Shown here in pieces: positions 13,861 to 14,930 of a DNA stretch of 14,930 nucleotides. The stretch is from Candidatus Rokubacteria bacterium RIFCSPLOWO2_02_FULL_72_37 (lineage in GTDB: Bacteria > Methylomirabilota > Methylomirabilia > Rokubacteriales > CSP1-6). A program made the position numbers and the translations under genes. The stretch is taken from the NCBI GenBank assembly GCA_001790315.1, contig MGCE01000014.1:9594-24523 (forward strand), written 5' to 3'. The notes under the pieces are model-generated. The model did not search any database. It worked only from the letters and a program-made list of their open reading frames with translations, and was not told the origin of the DNA. Position 1 is the first letter of the stretch, and each line of letters starts with the position of its first letter.

Positions 13861-14418
13861 CTAGCAGTTCAGGTACTTCGGGCTGACGAGCGGCTTCTCG
13901 GTGCCGTCGTCGGCCCAGGTCTTTCGGCGGAGCCCGGCGAGATCGCGGCCGTAGACGTGGATCTCGGCGGTGTCGCGTCCCGTCGCGTTGTGCATGGCAT
14001 GGACCTCGTCGCCGCGCACGAGGCGCGAGACGTCGCCGGGCTTGTGGCGCATCACCCGCAGGACGTCGAGGGTCGCGCGGCCGCCGCCACGCTCGGTCAC
14101 CCGGTAGCGCGTCTCCTCGATCTCGTTGTCGATGACGCCGATGACGCCCCACGTTTCGTGGTTGTGGGCGGGGGCGCGGTCGCCGGGCCGCCAGATCACC
14201 GACGTCACGCTGAACCTCGGCGCGCGGTGGAGCATGTAGCGGCCGCGCTGGCCGGCGGGGGCGCGGCGGTACTCGGCCGGGATCGAGCCGGGGTTCTTGA
14301 CGAGCCGGCCGAGCAGCGGTGCGGCGCGCTCGGTGATGACGTCGGCGGAGGTCTCCTCCCGCGTGATCCGGTCGAGGTCGGCGATGAAGTCGTCGAGCGT
14401 ATAGATTCCCGTCGTCAT
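13861..14418 (-). CDS. Cysteine dioxygenase-like cupin
   Basis: A 185-residue cupin of the cysteine dioxygenase / 3-mercaptopropionate dioxygenase type, a mononuclear iron enzyme that adds O2 to a thiol to give a sulfinate. Cupin motif 1 reads G79-x5-H85-N-H87-ETWGVIG and motif 2 contains H140-x3-N144 (VHAMHN); H85, H87 and H140 form the three-histidine iron site. The glutamate expected three to four residues after the HxH is not in its place (E88 follows directly), consistent with the broader bacterial thiol dioxygenases. The ATG at 14418 has a strong GAGGAGGAT ribosome site, ten bases after the stop of the sulfurtransferase gene. Together they suggest handling of cysteine or mercaptopyruvate-derived sulfur. 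Cysteine versus mercaptopropionate preference cannot be decided from sequence. Confidence 0.85.
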   Translation of the reverse strand: MTTGIYTLDDFIADLDRITREETSADVITERAAPLLGRLVKNPGSIPAEYRRAPAGQRGRYMLHRAPRFSVTSVIWRPGDRAPAHNHETWGVIGVIDNEIEETRYRVTERGGGRATLDVLRVMRHKPGDVSRLVRGDEVHAMHNATGRDTAEIHVYGRDLAGLRRKTWADDGTEKPLVSPKYLNC

Positions 14419-14428
14419 CGGATCCTCC

Positions 14429-14930
14429 TCAGATTTCCACCGGCGTGTCGGCGCGCCCGCCCCACTCGGTCCAGGAGCCGTCGTACACGGCGACCTTCGG
14501 GGCGCCGACGAGCTGGAGCGCGAGGGCGAGCACGGAGGCGGTCACGCCCGACCCGCACGTCGTCGTCACGGGCCGCGCGGGATCGATCCTTGCTTTCGCG
14601 AACGCGGTGCGCAGCTCGTCGCCGGGCAGGAGCGTGCCGTCGGAGCGGTAGAGCTGGTCGTAGGGCAGATTCATGCTGCCGGGGATGTGGCCGGGCCGGA
14701 GCCCGGGGCGCGGCTCGGGCTCGGTGCCGACGAAACGACCGTGCGAGCGCGCGTCGAGCACCTGCTCGCGCCGGGTCGTCAGGGTCTTCCGCATCTGCGC
14801 GAGGGTGCGCACCAGACTCGGGCGCAGGCGCGCCGTGAAGGTGCGGGGGCGCGGCGTGGGCGCGCCCGCCACGAGCGGGCGTCCCTCGGCGCGCCACTTC
14901 GGCAGGCCGCCGTCCAGCACCGCGACCGCG
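14429..14930 (-). CDS. Thiosulfate/3-mercaptopyruvate sulfurtransferase (rhodanese), C-terminal part, cut by window edge
   Basis: The frame is open to the right edge of the window, so only about the last 166 residues of a probably two-domain (about 280-residue) sulfurtransferase are seen. The segment begins in the linker after the inactive first rhodanese domain (VLDGGLPKWRAEGRPL). The catalytic second domain has VLDARSHGRFVG, RPGLRPGHIPGSMNLPYDQL, and the active loop TTTCGSGVTAS, where the cysteine (codon 14557-14555) carries the persulfide. CGSGVTA favours mercaptopyruvate/SseA-like enzymes over thiosulfate rhodanese. It moves sulfur from 3-mercaptopyruvate or thiosulfate to a thiol acceptor. 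It appears to be the first visible gene of the operon continuing into the cysteine dioxygenase-like, PPOX and redoxin-NHL genes. Confidence 0.9.
   Translation of the reverse strand, partial: AVAVLDGGLPKWRAEGRPLVAGAPTPRPRTFTARLRPSLVRTLAQMRKTLTTRREQVLDARSHGRFVGTEPEPRPGLRPGHIPGSMNLPYDQLYRSDGTLLPGDELRTAFAKARIDPARPVTTTCGSGVTASVLALALQLVGAPKVAVYDGSWTEWGGRADTPVEI

Overview
This is a GC-rich (roughly 70% by eye) bacterial chromosomal segment, densely packed with short metabolic transcription units on both strands. GTG starts, very short or overlapping gene junctions, two luciferase-like flavin/F420 oxidoreductases, a PPOX-class F420-type protein and an NHL-thioredoxin remnant suggest an uncultivated soil or sediment lineage such as Rokubacteria/Methylomirabilota or a deltaproteobacterium. 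That assignment is inference; there is no rRNA or marker gene in the window. I see no mobile element, CRISPR array, tRNA or rRNA.

Layout. (1) 29-1777, plus strand: a CPBP-like membrane protein with degenerate motifs, then a split two-gene thiamine-diphosphate decarboxylase of the phosphonopyruvate/sulfopyruvate type joined by a GTGA overlap. (2) 1796-2368, minus: an AhpD-like peroxidase-related protein interrupted by one in-frame TGA exactly at the second redox position of its CxxC motif, with a bacterial-type SECIS hairpin just downstream. I read it as a selenoprotein (CxxU). (3) 2478-6455, plus: alpha/beta hydrolase, GAF sensor histidine kinase, MFS exporter. (4) 6452-8353, minus: a propionyl-CoA synthetase-like enzyme, divergent from a Prx6-type 1-Cys peroxiredoxin (8516-9151) with a near-consensus sigma-70 promoter. 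(5) 9227-11824, plus: a fatty acyl-CoA ligase directly abutting an MsnO8-type LLM oxidoreductase. (6) 11832-12212, minus, divergent from 12278-13228, plus: a carboxymuconolactone decarboxylase-like protein and an F420-type LLM oxidoreductase. (7) 14930-13215, minus, a tight sulfur/redox operon: mercaptopyruvate-type sulfurtransferase (cut by the window edge), cysteine dioxygenase-like cupin, PPOX protein, and an NHL-repeat thioredoxin gene reduced to its two ends by a large internal deletion.

Themes are acyl-CoA activation (two AMP-forming ligases), flavin/F420 redox chemistry, and thiol/peroxide handling (Sec AhpD-like protein, peroxiredoxin, CMD protein, sulfurtransferase, cysteine dioxygenase). 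The strongest unusual signal is the selenocysteine gene, which ordinary gene calling would split into two fragments.
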